Shown here one piece after another: positions 8,809-17,182 of a stretch of DNA of 57,859 nt. The stretch lies in the NCBI GenBank assembly GCA_023411555.1, contig JAEYOQ010000050.1:1-57859 (forward strand), read 5' to 3'. Origin of the DNA: Bacillota bacterium (GTDB lineage: Bacteria; Bacillota; Clostridia; Lachnospirales; Lachnospiraceae). Below the pieces are notes generated by a model. That model saw only the letters and a list, made by a program, of their open reading frames with translations. It had not been told where the DNA came from and did not search any database. Made by a program: the position numbers and the translations under genes. Within the stretch, counting starts at the first letter, position 1. Every line of letters begins with the position of its first letter.

Positions 8809-8905
8809 ATGTATCTATTTTATGTATCTAACTATATGCTCTTATCTTTATGCTTCTATCTTTATGCTTCTATCTCTATATCCTATATCTTCATGTATCT
8901 TTCTT
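8809..8905. repeat. Short pyrimidine-rich tandem repeat
   Basis: Imperfect 13-15 nt units of the type ATGCTTCTATCTTT recur between 8830 and 8900. A 63-codon hydrophobic frame (8809-9000) runs through them but has no ribosome binding site. The rest of this gap, up to 8988, shows nothing else recognisable. Confidence 0.5.
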
Positions 8906-8988
8906 ATCTCAAATTAGCCTTACTAATTTTAGTATGCGTATTATCTTTACGTTGTCCATTAGGGATTATCCTCATAGGCCTATTTACC

Positions 8989-9297
8989 TTATTCATCTAA
9001 TTTAGCCTTATTAATTTTCATAACCCTCATGGTTATAAAATACACAACACCTAAGATAAACAATAGCAAAAATGCAAGAGTTTGCAGACCTGAATTTTTA
9101 TTAGTAGTCAATAAGATAGCAGTCGGTCCGTCTGCACTACCAATGATACCTATGGCAGCAGCATCCTTTATAGATACACTGATCTTCATTCGTAAGAACA
9201 TAGGAATCAGGTAAAGGATTAGCAAATTATATAGGGTTATAACACCGGAGATAGCGGTGAGGCTTCCGATTCCAATCGATAACATCTTCCTTTTCAT
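8989..9297 (-). CDS. Small membrane protein with Na+-decarboxylase beta-subunit motif
   Basis: A 102-residue protein with two hydrophobic segments (residues ~5-30 and ~70-92). Between them stands SIKDAAAIGIIGSADGPTAI, closely resembling the GIIGGADGPT motif of sodium-pumping decarboxylase beta subunits (OadB/GcdB), whose Asp takes part in Na+ transport. Those proteins are several times longer with many more helices, so this is either a free-standing fragment-like protein or a separate small family. The ATG at 9297 is chosen because AAGGAG (9304-9309) is 6 nt upstream. It follows xerD closely in the same operon. Function unknown. Confidence 0.7.
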   Translation of the reverse strand: MKRKMLSIGIGSLTAISGVITLYNLLILYLIPMFLRMKISVSIKDAAAIGIIGSADGPTAILLTTNKNSGLQTLAFLLLFILGVVYFITMRVMKINKAKLDE

Positions 9298-9334
9298 CTT
9301 TCGCTCCTTCATAATCTTTGCTATAACAATAAGG

Positions 9335-10210
9335 TTAAGCTCTTGGATGGGTATTCATATACACTTCTCTGCTGTTCTTAAAGCTTTGAGGAATATATAA
9401 TTGTGTTGTAGCTATATCCGCATGTCCCAAAAACTCCTGTACACTATTGATATCAGCTCCATTTTCTAATAGATGTGCTGCAAAGGAATGACGAATGGAA
9501 TTCGGATTAATCTCAGATATATTAGCCTGTTTCGCATATACCTTTAATATCTTCCAAAAGCCTTGTCGAGTCATAGCCTCACCAGCGGTATTTAGAAAGA
9601 GAACATCGTACTTCTTCTTATTAAAGCTCTCATCCCGAATCGCAAGATAATCAGATAAAGCCTTCTTGGCTGATTTACCGAATGGGATATTACGTTCTCT
9701 CCGGTCCCCACAGGTGATATATCGACTGGACAGATTTACATCGCCGATTCTCAAGGATATGAGCTCTGATACCTTGATACCTGTAGCATATAATAGCTCC
9801 AGCATTGCAAGGTCGCGGATACCCTTCTTGGTGCTGGTATTCGGCTGCAGCAACAATTGATTTACCATATCCGTATGAATTACCTGTGGAGTTTTTTTCT
9901 GAACCTTCGGAGGCTTAATCCTCTCTGAGGGATCACTGGTAATCACCTGATGCTTGATTAGATAAAGAAGAAATGCTTTCATTGCTGCTATATTTCTAGA
10001 AACAGATGCAGGTGACAAGCCTTCCTTCTCCAGCGTTAATACATAGGAATTCAGATTGGTTTCGCTAATCTTTGTCACAGAATTAATAAGCTGCTTCTCC
10101 AAAAAAAGCTGAAGCTTCTTTAAATCGTTCTGATAGGCTTGTAACGTATTCTTGGATGCATGCTTTACTTCCTGCAGATAACTGATGAAATCATTGATAT
10201 ATTGCTCCAC
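9335..10210 (-). CDS. xerD: XerD-like tyrosine recombinase with altered catalytic residues
   Basis: By length (291 aa), SAM-like N-terminal domain and C-terminal catalytic domain this is a XerC/XerD-type recombinase, the family that resolves chromosome dimers at dif. Aligned by eye with E. coli XerD, Arg I (GLRVSEL) is Lys146 in GIKVSEL, the beta-hairpin Lys falls on Gly168, and the HxxR His is Asn237 (NPNSIRHSF); Arg240, His263 and Tyr272 remain. Activity is therefore doubtful. Context nudF-spoIIM-xerD matches Bacillus order. Whether another, intact Xer protein exists lies outside the window. Confidence 0.85.
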   Translation of the reverse strand: MEQYINDFISYLQEVKHASKNTLQAYQNDLKKLQLFLEKQLINSVTKISETNLNSYVLTLEKEGLSPASVSRNIAAMKAFLLYLIKHQVITSDPSERIKPPKVQKKTPQVIHTDMVNQLLLQPNTSTKKGIRDLAMLELLYATGIKVSELISLRIGDVNLSSRYITCGDRRERNIPFGKSAKKALSDYLAIRDESFNKKKYDVLFLNTAGEAMTRQGFWKILKVYAKQANISEINPNSIRHSFAAHLLENGADINSVQEFLGHADIATTQLYIPQSFKNSREVYMNTHPRA

Positions 10211-10263
10211 GATATATCTCCTCCTTCGCTATGTTCCAACCCTTATTTAAATTCATCTTAACC

Positions 10264-10875
10264 TTAAATAAAAAGATCCAGTGCTTTTTTTAAGAAATAT
10301 GCACCCGGGTATGCTTCCAGAAAGCTTGCAAAAACTAATGCGACTGCTAATAAAGCTATAATCAGTAAATTATCCTTAATTGGTTTCAATATGGTTGCCA
10401 GTCTGGTTTGACTTGACTGATAGATCTCCCTACTCATCCTATACCCCTTATATAAGCAAATCAATATGATGGGAAGATACATCAGACCGTGGGGAAACAG
10501 GTAGACGAGCACTAAAACGATTCCCTTAAAGCCATATTCCAGAGTCACTGCAGAGATGAAAAAACCTGCAAAGAAACCAAAGGAGGCTATCTTGAGAGCC
10601 ATGTACGGAATACCCAATATCGTAATACAGAGTAACCAGAACATGAGAAAATCACTGAAATTGTTGCCTAGAACATATCGAAACAATCCGGCATGATCAA
10701 TTTCGCTGCCTGCAATCTCAGTAAACACATTATCCTCATATACCTGCAGGCGCTTGGTATAATTCTCTTTAAATATATTTGCACATAAAACTCCAAGAAA
10801 TAAGCCAGTAATTAAGAGAATTAGGGCAATCTGGGCTATATTTGGTCGGTTTAACAGTAATCTAAGCTTCTTCAT
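10264..10875 (-). CDS. spoIIM: Stage II sporulation protein M
   Basis: SpoIIM is an integral membrane subunit of the SpoIIDMP complex that drives engulfment of the forespore by septal peptidoglycan hydrolysis. This 203-residue protein has about five hydrophobic helices and the SpoIIM-type pattern (LFLGVLCANIFKENYTKRL at the N-terminus, FLMFWLLCITILGIPYMALK, FPHGLMYLPIILICLYKGYR). The ATG at 10875 is chosen because GGTAGG lies 7 nt upstream; the ATG at 10890 has no signal. It sits between nudF and xerD as in Bacillus. Confidence 0.9.
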   Translation of the reverse strand: MKKLRLLLNRPNIAQIALILLITGLFLGVLCANIFKENYTKRLQVYEDNVFTEIAGSEIDHAGLFRYVLGNNFSDFLMFWLLCITILGIPYMALKIASFGFFAGFFISAVTLEYGFKGIVLVLVYLFPHGLMYLPIILICLYKGYRMSREIYQSSQTRLATILKPIKDNLLIIALLAVALVFASFLEAYPGAYFLKKALDLFI

Positions 10876-10968
10876 TCTTATGCCTACCATTTAATCGGTT
10901 ATATAACATAGATATGATATAGTAAGAAAATTAGAACAAGCATAACGATTACTTTGGCAGGCTTTTAT

Positions 10969-11502
10969 TTATAGGCCAAGCTTCACCTTATAGGCCAGAA
11001 GCGCTGCAACAGTCTTTGCATCCTTTATCTCTCCTGTCAGGATCATCTGGGTCAGCTCCTCTAAGGTGTGATGCTCTATCGTCACAAACTCATCCTCATC
11101 AAGATTCTGATTCGTTTGCGTAATACCAGTGGTATAGTAGATGCATATCTTCTCATTGCTAAAGGCAACTGTAGTGTAGACATCGATCAGATGATGGACT
11201 TCTCCGGCTCTATAACCCGTTTCCTCCTCACACTCACGAATCGCACAGGTCATATTATCCTCACCTATGTTCAAACCACCGGCAGGTATCTCTAGGGTAT
11301 AGCTGTCAACGGCATTACGATATTGCCGTACCATAACAATTCTGCCCTGGTCATCTACCGGTACCATAGCCGACGCCCCCTTATGATGAATAAAATCAAA
11401 GGTAGTCGTCTTCTCATCGCTGATTTCTATGGTATCATGATAGTAATCGATAATACTTCCCTTTTTAATCAAGTCTCTTTTCACACGCTTATATGGATTC
11501 AT
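10969..11502 (-). CDS. nudF: NUDIX hydrolase, ADP-ribose pyrophosphatase
   Basis: Hydrolyses ADP-ribose (and possibly other nucleoside diphosphate sugars) to AMP and ribose 5-phosphate. The Nudix box is complete: GGLNIGEDNMTCAIRECEEE continues into TGYRAG, fitting Gx5Ex7REUxEExGU. The preceding LEIPAGG and VRQYR stretches are typical of the NudF/TrgB subgroup. 177 residues, normal length. AAGGAG precedes the ATG. Position upstream of spoIIM is shared with Bacillus subtilis. Confidence 0.92.
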   Translation of the reverse strand: MNPYKRVKRDLIKKGSIIDYYHDTIEISDEKTTTFDFIHHKGASAMVPVDDQGRIVMVRQYRNAVDSYTLEIPAGGLNIGEDNMTCAIRECEEETGYRAGEVHHLIDVYTTVAFSNEKICIYYTTGITQTNQNLDEDEFVTIEHHTLEELTQMILTGEIKDAKTVAALLAYKVKLGL

Positions 11503-11578
11503 AGTTTATTCTCCTTCATAAAACTCATTATAGTAAAAATCAGCAACAAAGATTGAAGGTCAAAAGCCACGCCAATCC

Positions 11579-12385
11579 TTAGTTCTTTTTACTTAAGTCT
11601 ACCGCTTTATCATAGCAGGCATCCGTTGCCTTCATAATAGCATTACGCAACCCATGCTCCTCCAAAGCTTTTACAGCGGCGATGGTTGTTCCCCCGGGGG
11701 AGCAGACATTATCCTTAAGCTTTCCGGGGTGCTCTCCAGTCTCTAGGACCATAGCTGCGGCACCCATTACAGTCTGAGCCGCAAGAACATAGGCCTTATC
11801 TCTTGGGATCCCATGAGCTACTACGCTGTCTGCCAGTGCTTCAATAAACATATATACATAAGCGGGTGAGCTTCCGCTTGCGCACACGACGGCATTTATC
11901 AAACCCTCATCGAATACTTCGTATTTACCAAAGGAACGGAAAAAGCGATCGATAACCGTCTTTTCTTCCTCATTATAACTATCCTTAGAGTAAGATATTC
12001 CGGTCATTCCCTTATAAACCATAGCCGGAGTATTCGGCATGGCTCTTACGATACGTGTGTTATCTCCTAACCGTTCCTTTATCGTTGCTACAGTTATTCC
12101 GGCAGCAATCGAGATGACAATATGCTCCTTTGTAATGAATTCCTTAATCTCATCTAATACAATGGAGAAGAATTGTGGCTTCACTGCAAGCACAATATAT
12201 TTACACTGCTTTACGACTTCTATATTTCCCTCTACATAAGGTACCTGAGTTTCTTTATTAACATACTGACAGCGCTCCTGCGATGCATCTGTAAATACCA
12301 CTTCTTCTTTTCCAAAGGTATTGCCAGCTGCTTTAATCAAGGGATAACCCATGTTACCTGCACCGATAAAACCAAATAACGCCAT
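11579..12385 (-). CDS. proC: Pyrroline-5-carboxylate reductase
   Basis: Last step of proline synthesis, reducing pyrroline-5-carboxylate with NAD(P)H. The N-terminal Rossmann motif FIGAGNMG, the central RAMPNTPAMV and the C-terminal SPGGTTIAAVKALEEHGLR are family hallmarks. 268 residues. It is separate from proB and proA (around 33-35.8 kb) but supplies the end of the same pathway. An extended -10 element (TGTTAGAAT, near 12432) upstream may drive it. Confidence 0.95.
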   Translation of the reverse strand: MALFGFIGAGNMGYPLIKAAGNTFGKEEVVFTDASQERCQYVNKETQVPYVEGNIEVVKQCKYIVLAVKPQFFSIVLDEIKEFITKEHIVISIAAGITVATIKERLGDNTRIVRAMPNTPAMVYKGMTGISYSKDSYNEEEKTVIDRFFRSFGKYEVFDEGLINAVVCASGSSPAYVYMFIEALADSVVAHGIPRDKAYVLAAQTVMGAAAMVLETGEHPGKLKDNVCSPGGTTIAAVKALEEHGLRNAIMKATDACYDKAVDLSKKN

Positions 12386-12453
12386 GTTTTTTCCTTCTTT
12401 CTTAACTGATTTACATAATAGATTAAAAGTATTCTAACATAAAAGCAGAAAGA

Positions 12454-12494
12454 TAGGTAGTGTTTTAACAAGAAATTGTCAAAAACACTACCTA
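12454..12494 (-). terminator. Terminator of the aminotransferase gene
   Basis: A 13-bp stem (TAGGTAGTGTTTT with AAAACACTACCTA), 49 nt beyond the aminotransferase stop codon and upstream of proC. There is no long T-run outside the stem on the minus strand, only ATCTTTCTGC. Confidence 0.7.
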
Positions 12495-12542
12495 AACTAA
12501 TAATCACATATGTTAAAGTTCCATAAGTATCAATATGTCCAT

Positions 12543-13739
12543 TTAAACAAGCTTCTCTACAAGTGCTTCGATACGATCAAGGCCCTTCTTAATCTGATCC
12601 ATGGAGATTGCATAGGACAGACGGATATGATCTGCAAAACCAAAATCAGCACAAGGTATAACAGCAACGTTATAATCTTCTATCAGTATTTTAGCCAATT
12701 TATCTACATCACCGATCTTCTCTCCGTTATATTCCTTTTCTAACAATTCACTGATATCAACAAACATATAGAAGGCACCTTGAGGTTTTAAGGCTGAGAT
12801 ATTCTTAATCTGACCTATTCTTTCCACCATATAGTCGCGGCGCTTCAAGAATTCGGCATGCATCCTATATACAGAATCCTGAGGTCCTGTGATTGCTTCA
12901 AGTGCTGCTTTCTGAGCGATTGAGTTAGGATTAGAGGTCTGATGACTCTGCACACTAGCCATTAGCTTCGCTATCTCCTTTGAGGAACCTGTAAAACCAA
13001 TCCTCCAGCCAGTCATGGAATAGCTCTTTGCCACACCACTACAGGTGATGGTTCTCTTATAGATCTCTTCATTAAGAGATGCGATACTGACAGCTTCCCC
13101 TTCATAGATGAGATGCTCGTACATCTCGTCAGAAACCACATAAAAATCCTTTCTAACAGCAACCTCTGCAATCTCTAAAAGCTCCTGTCTTGTGTATATC
13201 ATACCGGAGGGATTGCTGGGTGAATTTAAGATAAATGCTTTTGTCTTCTCGGTACAAGCAGCTTCGATCTGTGCAGCCGTAACTTTATATTGATTGGACT
13301 TCTCACCTCTTATAATCACCGGAACACCATCTGCCAGCTTAACAATCTCAGGATAGCTTAACCAGTAAGGTGCAGGAATGATTACCTCATCTCCCGGATT
13401 GCAGATTGCTTCAAATATATTGGTTAAGGAGTGCTTTCCACCGTTACTAACTACAATTTGGCTTGGTTCGTAGTTAATCTTATTAAAGGTCTTGAACTTT
13501 TCACATACTGCTTTCCTAAGCTCTAGAGTTCCTTCTGCAGGTGTATATTTTGTAAAACCGTCATGAATAGCCTTGATAGCAGCGTCACAGATATTATCAG
13601 GTGTATTATAATCAGGCTCACCTGCTCCAAATCCAACTACATCGATCCCTTTACTCATTAATTCCTTAGCCTTAGCGGTGATTGCCAAGGTGGATGAAGG
13701 CTTCACTGCCTGCGCTTTCTTTGATAATGTTAACGCCAT
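12543..13739 (-). CDS. Aspartate/aromatic-type aminotransferase (PLP, class I)
   Basis: PLP-dependent transaminase of the aspartate aminotransferase I-gamma type common in Firmicutes, transferring amino groups between aspartate (or related acids) and 2-oxoglutarate. The Schiff-base region is SGVAKSYSMTGWRIG with the catalytic Lys. Upstream motifs NSPSNPSG and VSDEMYEHLIY and the C-terminal RLSYA (carboxylate-binding Arg) are in place. 398 residues from the ATG at 13739, which has AAGGACGG 10 nt upstream; a GTG at 13748 is too close to it. Confidence 0.9.
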   Translation of the reverse strand: MALTLSKKAQAVKPSSTLAITAKAKELMSKGIDVVGFGAGEPDYNTPDNICDAAIKAIHDGFTKYTPAEGTLELRKAVCEKFKTFNKINYEPSQIVVSNGGKHSLTNIFEAICNPGDEVIIPAPYWLSYPEIVKLADGVPVIIRGEKSNQYKVTAAQIEAACTEKTKAFILNSPSNPSGMIYTRQELLEIAEVAVRKDFYVVSDEMYEHLIYEGEAVSIASLNEEIYKRTITCSGVAKSYSMTGWRIGFTGSSKEIAKLMASVQSHQTSNPNSIAQKAALEAITGPQDSVYRMHAEFLKRRDYMVERIGQIKNISALKPQGAFYMFVDISELLEKEYNGEKIGDVDKLAKILIEDYNVAVIPCADFGFADHIRLSYAISMDQIKKGLDRIEALVEKLV

Positions 13740-13795
13740 AGTATTCACACCGTCCTTATTAATATTTAATAGTTTTCACTACTGAAATCTTTACC

Positions 13796-13824
13796 ATTGT
13801 AATATATAAGTTATAATATTGCAA
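13796..13824 (-). promoter_or_regulatory. Sigma-A promoter of the aminotransferase
   Basis: Minus-strand TTGCAA (13824-13819), 17-nt spacer, TACAAT (13801-13796), ~57 nt before the start codon. The rest of the gap to the nucleoside operon (13825-14135) is very AT-rich and shows no gene and no convincing terminator. Confidence 0.7.
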
Positions 13825-14135
13825 CAAAAATATCAAAATTAATGAAAAAAGTGTTTTCCATGGCTTCCATTTGTCCGTATATCAAAGAATTATTGTGCAA
13901 TTTGTGCATTTTATGTGATTTTCTGTTTGATCTTACCAAATAAAACCTGAGCAAGATGCTTAATATAATTTTGTTTCAGTATACTATTACTTTATTTTCT
14001 TAATAATAAAATGGATATACTTAATTAATATTACCTGTTTCAACTTGAATGAATACAAAATAATATGTTTTTATTTAATATAACTTATAATTATACATCG
14101 CATAATGTATTCTAATGCTTCTGAATAAAATCGAA

Positions 14136-15443
14136 CTAGCTTACTATTTTCGATTGGATAATCTCATTGGCCTTGGCATAGATCTTCTCCACATCCTCAC
14201 CTACAAAGAATTGGTTATCTCTATATAGAATCTTACCATTCACCATAGTTAGCTTGACATTCTGTTTGCTTCCGCTGTAGACAATATTCTTGGTAATATT
14301 ATTGATTGGTTGCATATTCGGTTGATGCAGATCAATCATGATAAGATCAGCCAGCTTCCCAACCTCTAACGTATCCGCATCCTTAAGACCCATAGCTCTG
14401 GAACCTCCTATGGTAGCCATATAAAGTACACGATTGGCATCCACCGCTGAAGCATCCATCTCCTTCACTTTCTGCAATACTGTGGTTAAATACATCTCTC
14501 GAAACATATCCAACGCATTATTACTTGCCGGTCCATCCGTACCGATAGCCAGATTGATCCCCATATCCAGCATTTTTTTTACCGGAGCAATCCCGCTGGC
14601 CAGCTTTACATTGGATGCCGGATTAGTTACCACCGAAACATTATGCTGGTGCAATATATCCAGATCCTCCTGAGTCATATGTACGCAGTGATAACAGCCG
14701 CCACCGTAGTCAAACATTCCAAGGCTGTTTAAGAATGCGGTAGGTGTCATCCCATATCGTTCAATACACTGATCTACCTCTAACCTGGTTTCCGAATTAT
14801 GAGTATATACCGGAGCTTTCACTCTTGCTGCTAATTGTGCAATCTCGGATAACAGTTCTTTACTGGCAGTATACTCCGCATGGAACCCTAGACGATAGCC
14901 AATCAGCTCATGATAGGAATTAAATTGGTTATACCAGCTCTCTAGGAAAGTCATAAGCTCACTGGTGCTTCCCATAAACATATTAATGCCAGCACTCATC
15001 ACGGTACGAAATCCCATATCGATCGATGCCTGGGCAACATCCTGGGGGCAGAAATACATATCCAGATTGGCGGTAATACCACTGGTCAGATATTCCAATA
15101 TAGCAAGCTTTGACAGGTGATACATCTCTTCCCCTGTTAATTTAGCTTCCATGGGGAAAACCTGACGATTTAACCATTCCTGTAAAGGCAGATCATCCGC
15201 ATAGGATCTTAAAAAGGTCATGGCAGAATGGGTATGGGCATTCTTAAAGCCAGGCATCAATAGATTGGAAGCAGCATCGATTTCCTCATCAAAATAAGGT
15301 CTATCACTGGTTTTAGGAATTCCGACATGGGTGATTCGATTATTCTCTACCCATAACTCTCCTTCTATGATCTTAAAACACGCTTCCTTCTCTGATCCAT
15401 CACTCATTGTTAATATTCTCGCGTTATAAAATCTGGTATTCAC
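14136..15443 (-). CDS. mtaD: MTA/SAH/adenosine deaminase-like amidohydrolase
   Basis: Metal-dependent amidohydrolase of the MtaD/DadD group, which deaminates 5'-methylthioadenosine, S-adenosylhomocysteine, 5'-deoxyadenosine or adenosine to the inosine analogue. The metal-binding HxH is NAHTHSAM (H70, H72). GFHAEYT, the THNSET segment and IGTDGPASNN (metal Asp) follow in order. Start is the GTG at 15443 because AAGGAGGG lies 5 nt upstream; the longer ATG frame at 15467 overlaps that signal. 435 residues. As the last gene of the operon it would supply 6-oxopurine nucleosides to the phosphorylase. The exact substrate is inferred. Confidence 0.82.
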   Translation of the reverse strand: MNTRFYNARILTMSDGSEKEACFKIIEGELWVENNRITHVGIPKTSDRPYFDEEIDAASNLLMPGFKNAHTHSAMTFLRSYADDLPLQEWLNRQVFPMEAKLTGEEMYHLSKLAILEYLTSGITANLDMYFCPQDVAQASIDMGFRTVMSAGINMFMGSTSELMTFLESWYNQFNSYHELIGYRLGFHAEYTASKELLSEIAQLAARVKAPVYTHNSETRLEVDQCIERYGMTPTAFLNSLGMFDYGGGCYHCVHMTQEDLDILHQHNVSVVTNPASNVKLASGIAPVKKMLDMGINLAIGTDGPASNNALDMFREMYLTTVLQKVKEMDASAVDANRVLYMATIGGSRAMGLKDADTLEVGKLADLIMIDLHQPNMQPINNITKNIVYSGSKQNVKLTMVNGKILYRDNQFFVGEDVEKIYAKANEIIQSKIVS

Positions 15444-15487
15444 CTTATCCCTCCTTTTATGATACATCTTCTAAAAAAATTCAATCA

Positions 15488-16129
15488 TTATTTTGCTCTA
15501 TATGTTTTAAATTTCTCCATCAGACTGGGCAGATAATCCATTGATATCAGTTTTGGCTCTCCTACTGACTTTGCTTTATAATACAGCTCCGATACAAACT
15601 CCATCTGCTCCGCCACGTCAAATGCATAGGCTAAATTGGAACCGCATGCAACTAAACCGTGGTTACCAAGAAGGCAACAATATCTGTCTCCCATTGCTTC
15701 ATAGGCTGCCTCAGCAAGCTCATAGGTTCCAAAGGGTATATAGGGTGTACATGGGATTTTCTCACCGGCATAGGCAATCAGATAATGAATCGGTTCAATC
15801 TCCCACTGTAAACAGGAGAGAATAGTTGCATAGGTGGAATGGGTGTGTACGACTGCATTAATATCGCTTCTTTTCTGATAAAAGATGCGGTGTAGGTCAT
15901 ACTCACTGGAGGGTTTACAGTTTCCATCCACAATTTCTCCATCCAGACTTACTACCATGATATCTTCCGGTGTCGTGTCGAAGTAATCCTTTCCACTTGG
16001 GCTGATCGCCATCAAATTCTTTTCCCTATTATAGATACTGATATTTCCAAAAGTACCTTTCACTAATCCTGTAGTTACAAGTTTATTACCATATTCAACC
16101 ACTGCTAATCTTTCTTGTTCTAATATCAT
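15488..16129 (-). CDS. Class II (FucA-type) sugar-phosphate aldolase
   Basis: Zinc-dependent aldolase that cleaves a ketose 1-phosphate to DHAP and an aldehyde. Active-site residues match fuculose-1-phosphate aldolase: Glu76 in SSEYDLH, His95 and His97 in VHTHS, His157 in GNHGL. 213 residues. The ATG at 16129 is preferred (GGAG 6 nt before it) over the ATG at 16141. Together with mtnA in this operon, the likely substrates are 5-deoxyribulose 1-phosphate, methylthioribulose 1-phosphate or ribulose 1-phosphate. It could also be a MtnB-like dehydratase, but mtnC/mtnD partners are absent. Confidence 0.82.
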   Translation of the reverse strand: MILEQERLAVVEYGNKLVTTGLVKGTFGNISIYNREKNLMAISPSGKDYFDTTPEDIMVVSLDGEIVDGNCKPSSEYDLHRIFYQKRSDINAVVHTHSTYATILSCLQWEIEPIHYLIAYAGEKIPCTPYIPFGTYELAEAAYEAMGDRYCCLLGNHGLVACGSNLAYAFDVAEQMEFVSELYYKAKSVGEPKLISMDYLPSLMEKFKTYRAK

Positions 16130-16222
16130 CTTTAGCTCCATTTCTGTAAGTAATTATTGTACATTTTGTCTTCACATCTGCTATTCATAATCGTTGATAG
16201 AACCTTCCATATACTCTTACTG

Positions 16223-17182
16223 TTATCTCTTACCCTTATCATAGATTTCACCTAATGCTCTTGGTGCACGGTTTGATTTGGAGAAGAAGATCAACAGCAA
16301 TAAAGTAATGATATAAGGAAGAATCATAATTAAATCAGAAAATGTACTTGGCATCTCTAGAACCTGACCCAGCTTGTACCCTCCGGATCTGGCAAATCCG
16401 AATAGAAGGCAGGCAAAGAAGGTAGGTACAATACTCCAGTTCCCAAAGATCAAGGCTGCTATGGCCAAATAGCCATATCCCATGTAGATGCTTGGCGAAA
16501 AATTTGCTGAGATAGAGTATGCAAAGCAAATACCACCAAGTCCGGATAATGCACCGGATACCATGACAGCCCTAAACCGGATCTTCGATACTTCTACTCC
16601 TGCTGCGTCTACTGAATGGGGATTGTCACCACAAGCACGTAATCTCAGACCATATCTAGTTTTATTCAGTACATACCAGGCAAATACTGCAATTATTATA
16701 ATGACTATTTCAAAGGGATAAATATTCGTAAAAATGGCTCCAAGCACAGGGATGGCAGATAAACCCGGGATTGTGAAGCGATTGGATACACCTAACTGGA
16801 ATTTATCCGACATCGCATCAAACACCATACTGTTTATCTGTGTCGTTAAAAACATCGTCAGAGCTGTCGCTAAAATATTAATAACAACACCGCTAATCAC
16901 CTGATTCGCCTTAAATTTCACACAAAGCATTGCATGAAGCATGGAGTAAAGTGCACCACCTACCATCGCTAAAAACAAGGCCAAGAAGGATAATTTTTGA
17001 ACATCTATGCCAGATATACTGGAAATTAGTACTACACATAGGGCACCGAAAAAGGCACCAAAGCCCTGTAAACCTTCAATTGCAAGGTTTGTAATACCGC
17101 TCTTCTCACTGTAGATGCCACCGATTGCCATGATAAAAAGAGGTAATGCAAAGGATAGACCATCAATAATTACTGTTTCCAT
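16223..17182 (-). CDS. nupQ: Nucleoside ABC transporter permease (NupQ-like)
   Basis: One of two permeases of a BMP-type nucleoside importer. 319 residues with about eight to nine membrane helices and the typical N-terminus (LPLFIMAIGGIYSEKSGITN, then LAIEGLQGFG). The conserved cytoplasmic loop GLRLRACGDNPHSVDAAGV contacts the ATPase. Its start overlaps the stop of the first permease by one base (TAATG), so translation is coupled. The neighbouring binding protein and dual-ATPase subunit support nucleoside import. Confidence 0.9.
   Translation of the reverse strand: METVIIDGLSFALPLFIMAIGGIYSEKSGITNLAIEGLQGFGAFFGALCVVLISSISGIDVQKLSFLALFLAMVGGALYSMLHAMLCVKFKANQVISGVVINILATALTMFLTTQINSMVFDAMSDKFQLGVSNRFTIPGLSAIPVLGAIFTNIYPFEIVIIIIAVFAWYVLNKTRYGLRLRACGDNPHSVDAAGVEVSKIRFRAVMVSGALSGLGGICFAYSISANFSPSIYMGYGYLAIAALIFGNWSIVPTFFACLLFGFARSGGYKLGQVLEMPSTFSDLIMILPYIITLLLLIFFSKSNRAPRALGEIYDKGKR

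Noticed and set aside
8809..9000. 63-codon hydrophobic plus-strand frame
   Set aside because: Arises from a pyrimidine-rich tandem repeat, lacks a ribosome binding site and overlaps the end of the minus-strand gene at 8989.
15488..16129. MtnB dehydratase and a full methionine salvage pathway
   Set aside because: MtnB shares the aldolase fold, but no MtnK, MtnC, MtnD or MtnW is in the operon, and the FucA-type Glu76 and His residues favour an aldolase.
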